From Adiantum capillus-veneris (lineage: Eukaryota; Streptophyta; Polypodiopsida; Polypodiales; Pteridaceae): DNA of 64,000 nucleotides. The number at the start of each line of letters is the position of its first letter. Positions within the stretch are counted from its first letter, which is position 1. A program made the translations under genes and the position numbers. Of this stretch, positions 40,967-50,670 are shown in pieces. The notes beneath the pieces were generated by a model. It made no database searches and was not told the origin of the DNA. It saw nothing but the letters and a program-made list of their open reading frames with translations. Location of the stretch: positions 77,397,884 through 77,461,883 of the forward strand of contig CM043944.1 in assembly GCA_014529385.2 (NCBI GenBank). The letters are read 5' to 3'.

Positions 40967-41132
40967 TGAAAACACACTCTCATGATTTCATCATTGTTTT
41001 ACTTTTGGTGTCAGATTTAATTGTATGTTTAATTGAACAAAATATCTATGTTTGTCATTCGATATACTGTCCAATGTCAAATTAATTGAATGGGTATTTA
41101 AAAGTAATGACATGTTCACCTAATATGCAAAT

Positions 41133-41894
41133 ATGGAAGAAGAACTCAACCACACTGAAGCTCATGCAATTTTTAAAGAAGAACAAGTTAGATGTGGACA
41201 AGCAGATCTTTCTACTATTGCCAACATTGAAGAAGATGAATCTAATGTGCAGGACGAACCATGAACCCTTAAAGAGTGCAAAAAGCTTTTCCCTAATCAC
41301 TTTGTATGCCATCAACTATTTCAAATAAGTGGCAATGCAAAAGATACAGCTCCGTTAAAGCTCTCTGATTTGCAACATAAAGGACTAGCACGTGTATTGC
41401 TGCAAAGGTTTATACGACAAGAGAGATGCCTACCAAACAACAACCAAGTAGCAATGTACTTTATCTAGCAATGCTATGTTCCATATGTTTTGCTGAAGAG
41501 AGTGGATTGGTCAGATCGTCCAGGCACCGCTGGCGTTGGACGTGGACGCATTGCAGAAAAGGTGGCAGCACGCAATGCAAATAATCCAATGCCTCCTCGC
41601 AAGCGTCCTATTGTTTTACTTCTTGAAGAGTCAGAAACACTGACTGAATTAGCCAGCCGAGGACAAGACCTTGCCAGCCAAGGAGAAACACCGGACATGC
41701 TTCGTGGCCGTATTCTTGAGCTTGAAATAGAGTTAAGTGATGCACAAGCAAAGCTTCAACGATATGAATCATTGTATGGACCTTTGCTAGATGATACTAC
41801 CACTTCACATAAAGATGTTGCTCAACCATCCCCTGAGCTAGGAATTACAGATTTTACCATAGACGAACTTATAGCAAATCTATCAAACTCATAA
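41133..41894 (+). pseudogene. Second cargo gene of the hAT, unknown function, coiled-coil end
   Basis: One frame of 254 codons from MEEELNHTEAHAIFKEEQ to a TAA at 41892, broken only by a TGA (about 41264) and a TAG (about 41467). Both can arise by a single transition from TGG and CAG. The middle part has LKECKKLFPNHFVCHQLFQ and LQHKGLARVLLQRFIRQ. A basic patch (VGRGRIAEKVAARNANN...PPRKRP) follows, then a heptad-like helix (MLRGRILELEIELSDAQAKL, about 41698-41757) and an acidic end (DFTIDELIANLSNS). No known domain is recognised. It lies about 165 bp after the kinase gene on the same strand and converges with the transposase. Confidence 0.5.
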
Positions 41895-42161
41895 GTCACT
41901 CAGAAGCTTTTTGTAATCTCAAAATTATATCAAACTCTTTTCGATTGAGTAATTTCCTAGAACCTTGTTGTAATTTCAAACCTACATCGACTTTATGTAA
42001 TTGTTATTCGACAAGATATTATCGGCAGTTTATATTTGAGTGTGAGTGAATATGTGCGTATGAGAGAGAGAAAGAGAGAGGTTTTGATGTGAACGACAAC
42101 GAGATAACAATTTCTTTCATCATATACAAAAACTTGTTGAGTAAGTATTACAATGGTACTC

Positions 42162-43832
42162 TCACAAATCATCTCCATCTTCAAAAACTGCAACCATATC
42201 ATCTACTTCGTCCATATCTGAGCATTCTGAAACTATCTCCCATTCCATATCATCATCATCATCAACTTCTGCAGAAATAGCTTCATGCGTTTGGAAGACT
42301 TCATATTGCTTTTGAGCGGCTCTAGTTGCAATGTTTTGAGGCTTATAAATAAGTCTCATATTGCAAAAAACATACACCAAATCAGTAGCCTGTTTAGTAT
42401 GAAGTCTGTTTCGCTTTTTAGTGTGCACAAAGTCGAATGGTGACCAGTTTCTCTCACAACTTCCACTTGATGCAGCTACTGATAAAACTCTAACTGCAAT
42501 GTGTTGCAGCTCCACTTTCTCTCCACCATACTCCTTCCACCATAAAGGTGCACTTTTTTTGCCAATGGCATCTATATGCCACGGATCCTGAAACATACCA
42601 GTTCTGTTGGCAGAATCTACTTGTTGATGAAAAGCCGTTTTTCCATCTTCGTGCCCTAAGAGTTGGGAGCACACTATTTTGAAGTCGGACATAACTTCTT
42701 TGTTGGCAGATTGCTGATGCATTTGAAACTTAGGATCCAATACAAAAGCCGCACCATGCAATGGCGTATGCAACTGCACCCAACGCTTGTTAACAATTGT
42801 AATCATGGTAGCTTTATCCTTTGCACCAAAACTGACATTTTCTCTTAGCTTGCGTATAGCCTCTGACATATACCAGTAGACCCGACCAAAAATAAAAGAA
42901 TCTGTGTCAACTGCTCTCAAAATATCTACAAATGGCTTTGACACAATTACTATTCTTTCTACATTACGCCAAAAGACTGGCGAGTTTACTATTTGCGCAC
43001 ATCGACCAACTGCTTCCTGATAACTTGGATACTTGCTGAGCCATCCATCCCATCTTCTGTCTGCTAAGGTTTCCATCAATGCAGGCTTCAACTCTTGCAA
43101 AGTAGCAAGAAAATAGTATGCCGTAGCAAACCTTGTCGCGCAAAATATTTGCAAAGCTTTATTTGGTGACTTGGTTCGAAAAAGAGCATATGAAAATTGA
43201 TGCTCTCTAATGAATTTCACCACATGATTTGCATCCAATAAAGTTTGCTTCACACATGCCATTTTACCAATATCTTTTAAAAGCAAATTTAAAGTGTGAG
43301 CTGCACATGGTACCCAAGAAATCTCCGGATACTTGACTTGAATAGCTCTTCCTGCTTCTTTGTAGTTGGCTGCATTATCTGTGACAATAGCAGTCACATT
43401 CTTTGGTCCACCTGCCTTTGCAATTGCACGCTCATACACCCCTGCTAGGTAGGTGATAGTCTTCTCTTTCAATGATCTGTCAATTGCTTCCACGAACATA
43501 GCCCCTCTAGGGTTAATAAGCATTGCATTGATTAAAGGTTTTTTCTGACAGTTAGTCCATCCATCCAATGCTATGGTGCATCCATATGCTAGAACAAACT
43601 CTAGAACTGTGCGTTTGAGAATGGCTTCAATACTGTATTTGACTTTATCAAGATATTCAGTTCGCATCTTGTTATAGTCACGAAGCACAAATCCTTTTTT
43701 GGCTGTACTCATCAAAGCATCTTGAAATATTGGATTGCGCATAGCATTGAACGATATGCCACACGCAACAAATGCTTGTGTCCATTTTAAATGCAACTCA
43801 AGCAACCATTGTTTACCTAATGCTTCAGGCAT
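42162..43832 (-). CDS. hAT transposase, DUF659-type catalytic core and hATC dimerisation domain
   Basis: 556 codons without a break. DUF659-type region with IALDGWTN (D90), second acid in VTDNAANYKEAG (D152), the C-x2-H motif PCAAHTLNLLLKDIG (C176, H179), WWKEYGG (431-437), and the hATC domain ELQHIAVRVLSVAASSGSCE (441-460) running into RNWSPFDF. These are the marks of plant hAT transposases, which cut the element out and paste it with an 8-bp target duplication. The acidic end (EVDDDDDMEWEIVSEC) is unusual in composition. The Met at 43832 is not the true start: coding sequence extends upstream to a BED finger, past one TAA. Convergent with the cargo genes; about 270 bp separate the stop codons. 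Confidence 0.93.
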   Translation of the reverse strand: MPEALGKQWLLELHLKWTQAFVACGISFNAMRNPIFQDALMSTAKKGFVLRDYNKMRTEYLDKVKYSIEAILKRTVLEFVLAYGCTIALDGWTNCQKKPLINAMLINPRGAMFVEAIDRSLKEKTITYLAGVYERAIAKAGGPKNVTAIVTDNAANYKEAGRAIQVKYPEISWVPCAAHTLNLLLKDIGKMACVKQTLLDANHVVKFIREHQFSYALFRTKSPNKALQIFCATRFATAYYFLATLQELKPALMETLADRRWDGWLSKYPSYQEAVGRCAQIVNSPVFWRNVERIVIVSKPFVDILRAVDTDSFIFGRVYWYMSEAIRKLRENVSFGAKDKATMITIVNKRWVQLHTPLHGAAFVLDPKFQMHQQSANKEVMSDFKIVCSQLLGHEDGKTAFHQQVDSANRTGMFQDPWHIDAIGKKSAPLWWKEYGGEKVELQHIAVRVLSVAASSGSCERNWSPFDFVHTKKRNRLHTKQATDLVYVFCNMRLIYKPQNIATRAAQKQYEVFQTHEAISAEVDDDDDMEWEIVSECSDMDEVDDMVAVFEDGDDL

Positions 43833-44257
43833 TGTCTGTCCATTGGATGACGCTCTGCCGGATTTGCTTGTGCTAGGAACTCCTCCTGATGTAGAAGCAT
43901 GTCCATGAAGAGGGTTTAATTGAGAACTTTGATCGTTTACTTAAGTGGTACACACCTCTTCTGTTGCCTCATTGCATACAGATGGTTCAATATTCGCATG
44001 AATATCTTTAGAAACATCACCTTTATGTTTAGCTGCAAGAATCAACTTTACTTTGCGAGAATACATGGCAAATTTTTCATGAATATCTTTTGGTGGTGCC
44101 CCGCACTTTTCAACATTGCCAGGGACTTTAAATAAATGCTCTTTAATTCTGGTTGCATTACCACTGACTCGTGGCCACAAGATTTACATTTAAGTCGAGA
44201 TGTATTTCTCCCAGCTTTCAACTCATGCACATAACTCCACTCTTGTCCTTTCACCAT
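43833..44257 (-). pseudogene. hAT transposase N-terminus with BED zinc finger (frameshift and one stop)
   Basis: Starts MVKGQEWSYVHELKAGRN (ATG at 44257). The BED-type finger has LKCKSCG (about 44186), then a one-base frame change to SGNATRIKEHLFKVPGNVEKC (about 44162-44100), matching the pattern C-x2-C ... H-x-ten-C seen in plant DUF659 transposases. A Ser/Thr-rich linker leads to the core. A TAA at 43941-43943 interrupts the linker. With one indel and one stop the copy is probably non-autonomous but only recently disabled. Confidence 0.75.
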
Positions 44258-44293
44258 GATGCACAAAAGTAATTTGCTAGTAAAAACAGTCAA

Positions 44294-45474
44294 TGATCAT
44301 TTTCATAATCAAAATCAATTAAAACATTAAACTAATTTAACTAATAATGATTGAACGAAATTAAAATAATTAAAAACAATGATTGAACAAAAATACAATA
44401 ATAAAAAACAATACCATTGGATTACATATAAATTGCATGTATTTATCTAAAGTGCAAGCTTGTAGCTTTAACACATTACGATAATCAATAATTACAATTA
44501 AATCAAGTATTAAAATGATTATCATTATAAATTGCTATACATACAAGAGCTATAAGTGACATTTTTAAATGTCAAAACGATAATCACTTACAATACTTGA
44601 TAATTATCGTATCTATGTAAAGTGCGAACAAAAAGTTCTTACACTTTACCATAGATTTTTAAGCGATTATCTATCTACAATGCGAGAATGTGTATGCTCT
44701 CACACAGTACGGTATATTTTGCAGTCCAAATAAAGATAAGAGAATATCAATATTTTTGGACATGTTTTTTTTAAATTTTTACTCTAGTGAGAGCATAGCA
44801 GTGTGAATAGCTCTACACAAAACGTAAAAATATAATTTTGTTTCATTATATTCATTTTGAAGTGAGAGAAAATCTCTACACATAAAAATCGAACTTTAAA
44901 TTACATAAAATTAATTTTTATGTAATTATATTTTTAAACTAATCATCTCATGTGAGAGTACACTCTACACACAACGATAATATCTTACTTTTTTTTTATT
45001 AGTCACTTTCAAGTGACAATTAATTGAACACATTGACAAGTGATTCTTATAATTACAGTTTGTATCAGGCGAGAGGTTAAACTCTTCACAAAATACAAAC
45101 TTTCAACTATTTACTAAGTTTTTCAAAACAAATTCATATATTTGAATCACAAAACTTAAAATTCTATTGAATTTTAATTTTTATTAAACTCAAATTATTT
45201 TATTTTTTTATAAATTACTTTTTTTGATCGTTTGGTGAGAGTACCCACATAAAAAACACTGACTTTGAAAGCTGGTATAAGGCCTGTCGCGTGCTGCTAT
45301 ATATACTAACATATTCGATCGTTATAATTTTTGATCGAAAATAATTTCGATCGAAAAACCAAGAAGTTATACGATTAGCCGTTTATGCTGATGTGGCACC
45401 GTATAATACGGCCGTATAATTTAGATAAACGAATAATACACCCATTATTCGCATATTATATGTCTCCCGAATAA
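44294..45474 (-). repeat. Right subterminal region of the hAT with inverted-orientation repeats
   Basis: Very AT-rich. Modules of the form GTGAGAG...CTCTACACA(C)AACG occur at about 44793, 44862, 44952, 45068 (GCGAGAGG...CTTCACAAAA) and 45235, complementary in form to the GTGTGTAG...CTCAC modules at the left end. Nearer the end are CATATTCGATCG (about 45310), TTTTTGATCGAAAATAATTT (45326) and CGATCGAAAAACC (45347). No gene is seen here. Confidence 0.6.
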
Positions 45475-45491
45475 CGAATAATGCAACTTAG
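45475..45491 (-). repeat. hAT right terminal inverted repeat
   Basis: On the minus strand CTAAGTTGCATTATTCG, partner of 37896-37913. TTCTCCAT follows at 45492. Confidence 0.75.
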
Positions 45492-46135
45492 TTCTCCATC
45501 TTCATTACTATACTATTATGCTATGCTAAAGAAAGAAGAGTAATTATAAGTGAGGAACTATTTCTTTCTCCTATTGAATGATTCTTCTTCCTCTTCCCTA
45601 CCCTCATTTCGCACTAGCTCTCTCCACCTTCAAAGGTGTTTGAAGACCTGGGACTGAGGCCGGGGATGGTTAATGCTTTTACAAAGTTTATGTTATGCTC
45701 GTGATGCATGAAGCTTTCCATCTTCATATAGATTCTCCCATCAAGAGAGACTTGGTATAATACAATCTTTGTGTTTCCTGTGACCTAGGTGATGCATGAA
45801 GCTTTCCATCTTCATTGCATCACCTAGGTCATAGGAAACACAAAGATTGTATTATACCAAGTCTCTCTTGACGGGAGAATCTATAATACAAAAGCCTATT
45901 GGAGGGGGGACCGGCTCCACATAAATTTGATCCTCAACTCTTGTCAAGTACTCTAAACTCTCTCTCTCTCTCTCTTGAAAAAGTATTGTTCATGCCAAAT
46001 TAATTAAGTATTATGGTTATGTTGCTACGGCTAATTAAGTTCACCCTCTATGTTCTCCAAGTAGTCTCACAAAAATGCTCACTCTAATTCTCTTAATTAT
46101 GTTATTCTCAAAGTTCATAGGCCATTTCCATTACA
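45492..46135 (+). repeat. Family A copy 2, first LTR, right part
   Basis: Resumes TTCTCCATCTTCATTAC and ends CCATTTCCATTACA, followed by the primer site TGGTATCAGAGC at 46137-46148. It contains a private 68-bp inverted duplication (next entry). Confidence 0.93.
45729..45883. repeat. 68-bp inverted repeat with 19-bp spacer inside the LTR
   Basis: The arm 45729-45796 (starting TAGATTCTCCCATCAAGAGA) is the reverse complement of 45816-45883 with about three mismatches. The spacer is TGAAGCTTTCCATCTTCAT. Other family A LTRs have only the right-hand arm (for example about 51056-51126), so this copy suffered a foldback duplication. Confidence 0.92.
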
Positions 46136-46299
46136 TTGGTATCAGAGCTATTGGTTTCTCTTTTCTTGCTTAAGAAGAGAGGTCCTTAAGTTGTCCATAA
46201 AAGGTTGGACATGTTCATTGCAATAGGGTAAGTGGGACAGGGATCTATTATCTTGGTTGAGAAGGACTTAGTTCGAGGAACACCGTTGGGAACTATAGT

Positions 46300-46348
46300 C
46301 TTAATAATGGAGTCTCTCAAAGCTTGCGTTTGGCTTAACATTATTGAG
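46300..46348 (+). promoter_or_regulatory. Conserved leader stem-loop, family A copy 2
   Basis: CTTAATAATG (46300-46309) pairs with CATTATTGAG (46339-46348). Same position as 51543-51591 and 63351-63400. A likely RNA signal between primer site and gag; see findings for the covariation. Confidence 0.6.
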
Positions 46349-46541
46349 CTACGAGCAAGCTCAAAATTAACCATAATCAGCAGAGAAATGTTAGACCCTC
46401 TCCACTAGTCTTTGCAATTAACAGTGTCTAGACTACGGGCGTAGCTGCTTGAGAACTAATTTCCAAAGGTAAAGAAGAGTAGCAACTAAGGTTTTTGAGG
46501 GTACCAAAGCACAAAGTAAACTATACATAAGTTTAATTAGC

Positions 46542-47394
46542 ATGGCTGATAATAACCAAGAGAGTAGAGTGAACATTGATAACTTTGATTTTGCACATGA
46601 AGGTGCTAGTGTTGATGCCCCCATGTTTGTTAATTACCTTGTTACTAGGTTGTAGCAAGCTATGAGCAACCCTGCTTTGCAAGCCGAAGTTACTCAACAA
46701 CTTCGTGCTTATGGGATTTCCTTTCCTCTCCAAGAGGAGAGAGAGCTTAGGAGGCCTCTTGATGAGACTTCCAAAAGAAGACTCTCTCCCATAAGAGAGG
46801 AGGAATCCAAAGAATGAGAAAGAAGCAAATCACTAAGTTCCTCTGAAGATGTGGCTCCACAAAGACGGCAGTGTAGACAACCGCCAACTCCTCCCAAGAG
46901 GGAATGATCAACCCATAGTCCTTCTCCTTGTCACTCTAAAAGGGAAGAGAGGAAACAAAGGAAGAAAAAGGCAAGAAAGAATTTACCCTCTTCTCATTCT
47001 TCTTCACCTTCTTTTTCTTCCGGCAAAAGCAACAACTATTCTCCTAGAGAATATAAGAAGAGAGGACATCACAAATCCTACCTTGCGTGGAGAATTTTCC
47101 AGAAACTCAAGAAATTCAAAGAGGGAGGAAAGAGTATCTCTTTTCTTACCTATGATGGCACCTTTGGTGCCACCAACAAAGTATTGGCCTTCATCCAGCA
47201 ATTTGATTCGGGCTTTGAAGATGAGGGCTTCACGGAGACCTCCAAGCTACACCATGTAGCTATGCACTTCCAAAAATCTTCTCGTCAATGGTGGGGCTAG
47301 CCTTCGTGGCCATGACGAAGCCCCAAAGGCATGGAAAACTCTATGAGTTTCCATCATAAAGCAACTACTTGCAAGCAATGCAAAGAACAAAGTG
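46542..47394 (+). pseudogene. Family A gag, copy 2, first part
   Basis: ATG at 46542 (MADNNQESRVNIDNFDFAHEG, as in the other copies). A TAG at about 46652 (copy 3 has CAA) and a frameshift near 47290 break it. Ser/Lys-rich stretch at about 46930-47060, then the capsid segment FLTYDGTFGATN-like (about 47140-47290). Interrupted at 47394 by a solo LTR; it continues at 48204. Confidence 0.85.
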
Positions 47395-47399
47395 CTTAC

Positions 47400-48198
47400 T
47401 GTTAAGTATGGAGCCTGATTTACCCTTGTAATTTTCTGTGGTAAAAGCGCACATTTGTAAGGCCCCCATTATGAGGAGAAGCCATCGTGCGTGAAGGAAA
47501 ATCACTCACCGGAAACCAAAATTTTCACGGACAAGAATCAGGGGCAACTTTAAAGGCCTCGGGGGGCGGAGGTCCCCGAGACTTTTTTTTTCGCCAGAAT
47601 ATTCTTTTTCGCCGGAATATTATGGCCGGACGACGGCCGGAAAGTGGTCGGAAAACAACCGGTCGGTTGGCCGGTGGTCGGAAGTCAATGGCCGGTGGCC
47701 GGTGGTCGGAAGTCAATGGCCGGTGGCCGATGGCCGAATTCAATGGCCGGTGGCCCAATTCAAAAGCGGACTTGTCTTCTCAAGGGCGGCCACACATGGG
47801 CGGATTGGAGGGTCCGATTTGGACTTATTCGCACAAGGGCGGCTACACATGGCTGTCTCTCATAAGAGAGGGCAGCCCTTTTGGCCTATAAAAGGAGGCC
47901 ATTTCTACACACATTTCATGGTGTGAAGTTGATGCAACAAGGTGAGTGTGAGGTGGTGAGAGTGAAGCAAGGCGGGAGCTCCATTAAGGGTATAATCCCT
48001 TTGTAAACTACTTCTTGTTTTGAAGTACTAAAGCCATTGAGTGGCTGCTTTCCCGTGGACGTAGCCCACATTGGGTGAACCACGTATATCGTGTGTACTC
48101 TCTCTCTCTCTACTCTATAATCTTGTGTATATAAATCTGTCTCTCTCCATTAAGTAATCTACTCAATTATCTATTTAGCTATGTCTTATTTCCTAACA
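47400..48198 (+). repeat. Solo LTR (799 bp) in gag, target duplication CTTAC
   Basis: TGTTAAGTATGGAGCC to TTTCCTAACA, flanked by CTTAC at 47395-47399 and 48199-48203. No internal region, so it is what remains after LTR-LTR recombination. It has GC-rich near-tandem repeats of GGTGGTCGGAAGTCAATGGC (47670-47760), a TATA box CCTATAAAAGG at 47885-47895 and a (CT)n run. The family is not otherwise present in the window. Confidence 0.9.
47885..47895 (+). promoter_or_regulatory. TATA box of the solo LTR
   Basis: CCTATAAAAGG, placed about 310 bp before the LTR end. Confidence 0.55.
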
Positions 48199-48203
48199 CT
48201 TAC

Positions 48204-48534
48204 CAAATGGTGGGGGTTGAAGATGCTCTCCAACGAGTCTATCCACAAATATGTGGACAAGTTCTGGGATTTACATCTCAAGGCTACTGTCTTTCAAAAG
48301 ATAGACTTCACCGAGCAAAAGCAAGAATTTTGTGCGGGATTACCTGAAGAAATGGCCGAGTATGTCAACTCTCAACGGCCTGGTTCTATCACCAAAGTAA
48401 TCCACCACACTATGGTTGCTTTGTGCATCAATTTCCAACAAGGGGCTAGAAGGAATGCCAAGCCCATGGAAAGCAAAGACAAGAGTGATGCAACGGGGAA
48501 AAACAATGCTCAAAATTCTTCCCAAGGCAATTCT

Positions 48535-48570
<36 letters not shown>

Positions 48571-48777
48571 TGGTCCAAGGAGAAGGGAGTTTACAAAGGT
48601 AAAAATAAACTCTCTCCTCCTAGAATGACCAGTAATTTTTGGAAAGGTTTGTTTGAAAATCTAGGTACAAGATTGAATTTCTCTTTGGTCTATCATCCAC
48701 AAACGGATGGCCAAAGTGAGATAGCCAATCTTATGATACTCGATCTACTAAAGACTTATGTTACAGAAGTAGATTAA
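48204..48777 (+). pseudogene. Family A gag-integrase fusion made by internal deletion
   Basis: Gag C-terminal half (SIHKYVDKFWDLHLKATVF ... CAGLPEEMAEYVNSQRPG), then an Asn-run linker and GVYKGKNKLSPP, joined in frame to integrase RMTSNFWKGLFENLG ... YHPQTDGQSEIANL. In copy 1 these two points lie about 2.6 kb apart (5260 and 7830), so the zinc knuckle, protease, RT, RNase H and integrase start are gone. The open frame of 198 codons actually begins inside the solo LTR (ATG 48181). It ends at a TAA at 48775 where copy 1 has CAA-type sequence. Confidence 0.88.
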
Positions 48778-49480
48778 TGCTCATAATGGGAGAAGTACTT
48801 ACCCCTTGTAGAGTATGCGTGCAATAATAATGTCCATACTACTACGGGAAAAACACCTTTTGAGATCATAGAGGGAACACCTAAAAGTCCCTTGCTACTT
48901 AAAGTACATGGGAAGATCTTTGCTACTGGATGAGTATAGTTGTGACCTACAAGAGTCTTTTCAAAATATTAAGAAGGCTATATCCATCTCTCAACAAAGG
49001 CAAAAAGCTGCTATTGACAAGTGCAGAAGGGCCTTAACATTTCTAGAAATTATTGGGTCTAACTTAAGTTTCCCAAGGCTCTATTGAGGCAAACTACGAG
49101 CAAAAATCCTATGGGCCATCAAAAGTATTATGCTAAACTAGCAAAAAGATACTATGTTCCTTTTCAAATCTTGAAGCCAATCAATGATATGGCTTATCAA
49201 CTCAAGTTGCCCAACCATTGGCTCAATGCTTTTCATGTGAGCCTACTTAAACCCTACAAAGGAGATCCACCAAGAGAACCAATTATTGACCCTCCAAAAA
49301 TCAAAGACCAAGACGAGGTGCTACAACCCGAAGCTATTCTTTGACACGAAGACAAGGAATTAAGACGTGGTAAGATTATTGGACGGTATTTTATTAAATT
49401 TAAAAACTATCCTTTTGAAGATGCTAGATGGATGCAAGGAACACAACTTAAGGATAGTATGAACCTTGTCAATGCTTACA
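48778..49480 (+). pseudogene. Family A integrase end and chromodomain-like tail, copy 2
   Basis: Continues ENYLPLVEYA-like core (about 48790), KSPLLLKVHGKIF (about 48885), then 49084-49344 with YYVPFQILKPINDMAYQLKL and FHVSLLKPYKGDPP. The tail YFIKFKNYPFEDARWM (about 49390-49436) resembles a chromodomain core, better preserved than in copy 1. Several frameshifts and stops. Confidence 0.8.
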
Positions 49481-49849
49481 ATGCTACACTAGAGTAAGCA
49501 AATATAAATGCTTTCTAAATGAACAATGTTTTTGTCTTATAAGACTAATCCTCTTTTGTGCACAAATTCAAATAGTATGCATGCTTAGAATCATGTTTGT
49601 GATGACGACGTCACTCAAATACCAAGTATAATTTTTCACTCTACTTTGGGAGTATGATATGGGCTAAAGAGCAGACATGCTTGTGGTAGCTAAGTCTCCC
49701 AAGCACCAAATGGATTAGTCACCCATTTTGGAATGATGTCATAGGGTAAAAAGGGATCCTCTACCCACTGAGAAATGTAGACTAATGACTTAGACTTTAT
49801 CTCTTCTACCTCATAGTTGAGGACGACTATGATTTCAAAAGAGAGATAA

Positions 49850-50550
49850 TGTCATAAAATCTAATATCTAACCAACCCAAATGATTTTCTCATATTAAAC
49901 TGATCCTTTAATGTGGCAGAATAAATGGGAACAAGGGTTAGGATATAGAAATTTTCTTATGGATCTATCTCAACAAGGGGTCAAGGTAAAAGGGTCCAAA
50001 TGAGAGATGGTCTGTCTAAGAGAAATACTACCTAATGGATCTTAAAGACCTTAGGGTTAGCTTCATTAAAGGCCTTCAAAGGTTAATGTTAAAAAGTCCT
50101 TAGACCTAAGACCTTAAGCAAGCTCGGGCTGACCTTGAGGTGGGAACCCTACCTAAGCTTGAGGTGCTTTTCGTGCTTGCTGACTAAGGTGCTTAAGGTG
50201 TTTGTGGGAATCTTGCCAAAGCAGCTTAAGGTGCTTGTCATGCTTAAATGACTAAGGTGCTTGAAGTGTTCAATTCAAACATGATCTCTCAAGAGGCATA
50301 AAAGATTGTCATGCTTAAATGACTAAGGTGCAGGTGCTTGAAGTGTTCAATTCAAACATGGTCTCTTAAGAAGCATAAAAGACACATGTCAAGATCCTCT
50401 TCATTTTGCCTTCATGATATGCTTGAATCCTATTGGATAGGCTTTAAAAGGGTCCAATGAGAATTTAGATGCATTTAAATAAATAATTAAACTCTTTCTC
50501 TCAAAGAGAGAAAAAAGGACACTTGTCCAAATGATATAATTAAATAATAT

Positions 50551-50584
<34 letters not shown>

Positions 50585-50616
50585 TCATGAGAGCGGGGTT
50601 GATTTGGGAATCCTTA

Positions 50617-50670
<54 letters not shown>

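Larger units (their letters stand above)
37896..45491. mobile_element. hAT-superfamily DNA transposon with cargo genes (7.6 kb)
   Basis: Flanked by an exact 8-bp duplication TTCTCCAT (37888-37895, 45492-45499) within the LTR of family A copy 2. The intact LTR at 49850-51378 shows the empty site. 8-bp duplications are the hAT hallmark. Terminal inverted repeats: left CTGCGTTGCATTTATACG, right (complement) CTAAGTTGCATTATTCG. Minus strand: BED-finger/hAT transposase at 42162-44257. Plus strand, converging: a kinase-like gene (leader from about 38050, coding 39556-40966) and a second gene (41133-41894). Both subterminal zones carry palindromic CGATCG motifs and short repeats in opposite orientation. 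Confidence 0.9.

Noticed and set aside
42663-42848. Plus-strand frames opposite the transposase
   Set aside because: They are shadows of the 556-codon minus-strand gene and carry no domain of their own.
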